From positions 1-31,026 of the forward strand of contig QHRT01000004.1 of NCBI GenBank assembly GCA_003220195.1: a DNA stretch of 31,026 nt, read 5' to 3'. Source of the stretch: Candidatus Rokuibacteriota bacterium (GTDB lineage Bacteria; Methylomirabilota; Methylomirabilia; Rokubacteriales; CSP1-6). Shown piece by piece: positions 29,778 through 31,026 of this stretch. The number at the start of each line of letters is the position of its first letter. Position 1 is the first letter of the stretch. The notes under the pieces were generated by a model, which searched no databases, was not told the origin of the DNA, and was given only the letters and a program-made list of their open reading frames with translations. Both the position numbers and the translations under genes were made by a program.

Positions 29778-30618
29778 AGGACTTTCTCTCGTGCGCGGAC
29801 CTGACGCGTGAATCCGCGCTCGATCTCTTTCGCGTCGCCGGTGAGCTGAAGCAGCGCTGGAAATCCGGCAGGCGTGGCGCGCCGCTCGCCGGGCGCACGT
29901 TCGCGCTCATCTTCGAGAAGCCGTCGCTCCGGACGCGGGTCACGTTCGAGGTCGGCGTCAGTCAGCTCGGCGGGCGCGCCGTGTACCTCGCCGGCGGCGA
30001 GATCGGCCTGGGCAAACGCGAACCGGTCCCCGACGTGGCCCGGAACCTCTCGCGCTGGGTGGACGGCATCGCCGCGCGGGTCTTCGCGCATGCCACGGTC
30101 GAGACGCTCGCCCGCGAGGCCACGGTTCCGGTCATCAACGGATTGTCGGACGTCGAGCATCCGTGCCAGGCGCTCGCGGACTTCTTCACGCTCTGGGAGC
30201 GGGGCGTCGACTTCACCCGGATGAAGCTCGCGTGGGTCGGCGACGGCAACAACGTCTGCCACTCGGTCATCCTGCTTGGCGCCATGCTCGGCGCGCGCAT
30301 CGCCGTCGCGTGCCCGCCGGGCTACGAGCCGGACGCCGGCGTCTGCGAGCAGGTGCGCCGGCTGGGCCCGGAACTCGAGGTGACGGAGGACGTGCCGCGC
30401 GCCGTCAAGGACGCCGACGTCATCTACACGGACGTCTGGATCAGCATGGGACAGGAGGCGGAGCGCGAGCGGCGCCTGGAAGCGTTCGGCCGGTACCAGG
30501 TGAACGACACCGTCGTCGGTGCTGGATGGCCCGCGGTCGATCGCGCTCGACCAGGCGGAGAACCGGCTCCACGCGCAGAAGGCCATCATCCTGGAGCTCT
30601 CGGGAGGATCGCTCCACG

Positions 30619-30626
<8 letters not shown>
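29774..30626 (+). CDS. argF: ornithine carbamoyltransferase, frameshifted by a gap that removes the HCLP motif
   Basis: ArgF makes citrulline from ornithine and carbamoyl phosphate. The start is sound: KDFLSCADLTRESALDLF, the carbamoyl-phosphate site EKPSLRTRVTFEVG, HPCQALADFFTLWE, VGDGNNVCHSVI and DVWISMGQE. After YQVNDTVV (30493-30517) the frame changes near 30518. The conserved stretch of about 24 residues that normally holds the catalytic HCLPAHRGEE motif is absent. The true end resumes one frame over as VLDGPRSIALDQAENRLHAQ, ending at TGA 30624-30626. If the first frame were followed, it would run to 30682 into argG. The start is GTG 29774, overlapping the argD stop. Confidence 0.9.

Positions 30627-31026
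<400 letters not shown>

Overview
This is a very GC-rich, gene-dense bacterial chromosome segment with every recognisable gene on the + strand. Stop and start codons commonly overlap (ATGA, GTGA, TGATG). There are no tRNA or rRNA genes, insertion sequences, phage genes or CRISPR arrays. The gene set (complete C5 haem pathway, alternative complex III, dprA-topA-xerC-hslV-hslU joined to arginine genes) fits a free-living, respiring Gram-negative-type bacterium. Protein style and gene order recall soil Methylomirabilota/Rokubacteria or deltaproteobacteria-like lineages. That placement is an inference from memory, not a measurement.

Layout. (1) 1-3812: leuA (5'-partial, damaged), leuB, asd and truA, a leucine/aspartate-family biosynthesis run. 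(2) 3833-4603: fdhD. (3) 4713-13037: a haem operon (hemX/ccsA-like, hemA, hemC, hemD, hemB) into which a cysteine module is inserted (Rrf2/CymR-like regulator, cysK, a CysO/ThiS-like sulfur carrier, a JAMM peptidase). The JAMM peptidase reads straight into hemL as a single fused ORF. (4) 13136-20112: actA-B-C-D-E-F for alternative complex III, a quinol:cytochrome c/electron-carrier oxidoreductase, with actF split into two ORFs. (5) 20330-21526: moeA. (6) 21672-31026: dprA, topA (interrupted), xerC, hslV (internally deleted), hslU, argB, argD, argF (frameshifted) and the 5' part of argG.

Functional links. Haem made by the hem operon is needed for the multihaem ActA and the monohaem ActE next door. 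FdhD and MoeA both serve molybdenum enzymes. The cysteine module follows the CysM-CysO-Mec logic, in which a protein thiocarboxylate donates sulfur and a JAMM peptidase trims the carrier or its adduct.

The most unusual signal is a recurring lesion. At least six places in five otherwise well-conserved genes (leuA twice, actF, topA, hslV, argF) lack roughly 9-25 codons of conserved family sequence. Some losses are in frame; others cause a frameshift or stop. Both flanks match the families well and operon structure is intact, so stripped scaffold gaps or mis-closed assembly gaps are the leading explanation, ahead of real mutation. The JAMM-HemL fusion and the missing start codons of truA and the Rrf2 gene must be read with this in mind. 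I found no convincing wholly new system. The best biological leads are the JAMM-HemL fusion, the sulfur carrier with a two-residue tail after Gly-Gly, the four-cysteine motif kept in ActB, and structured regulatory DNA before hslU and before the haem operon.
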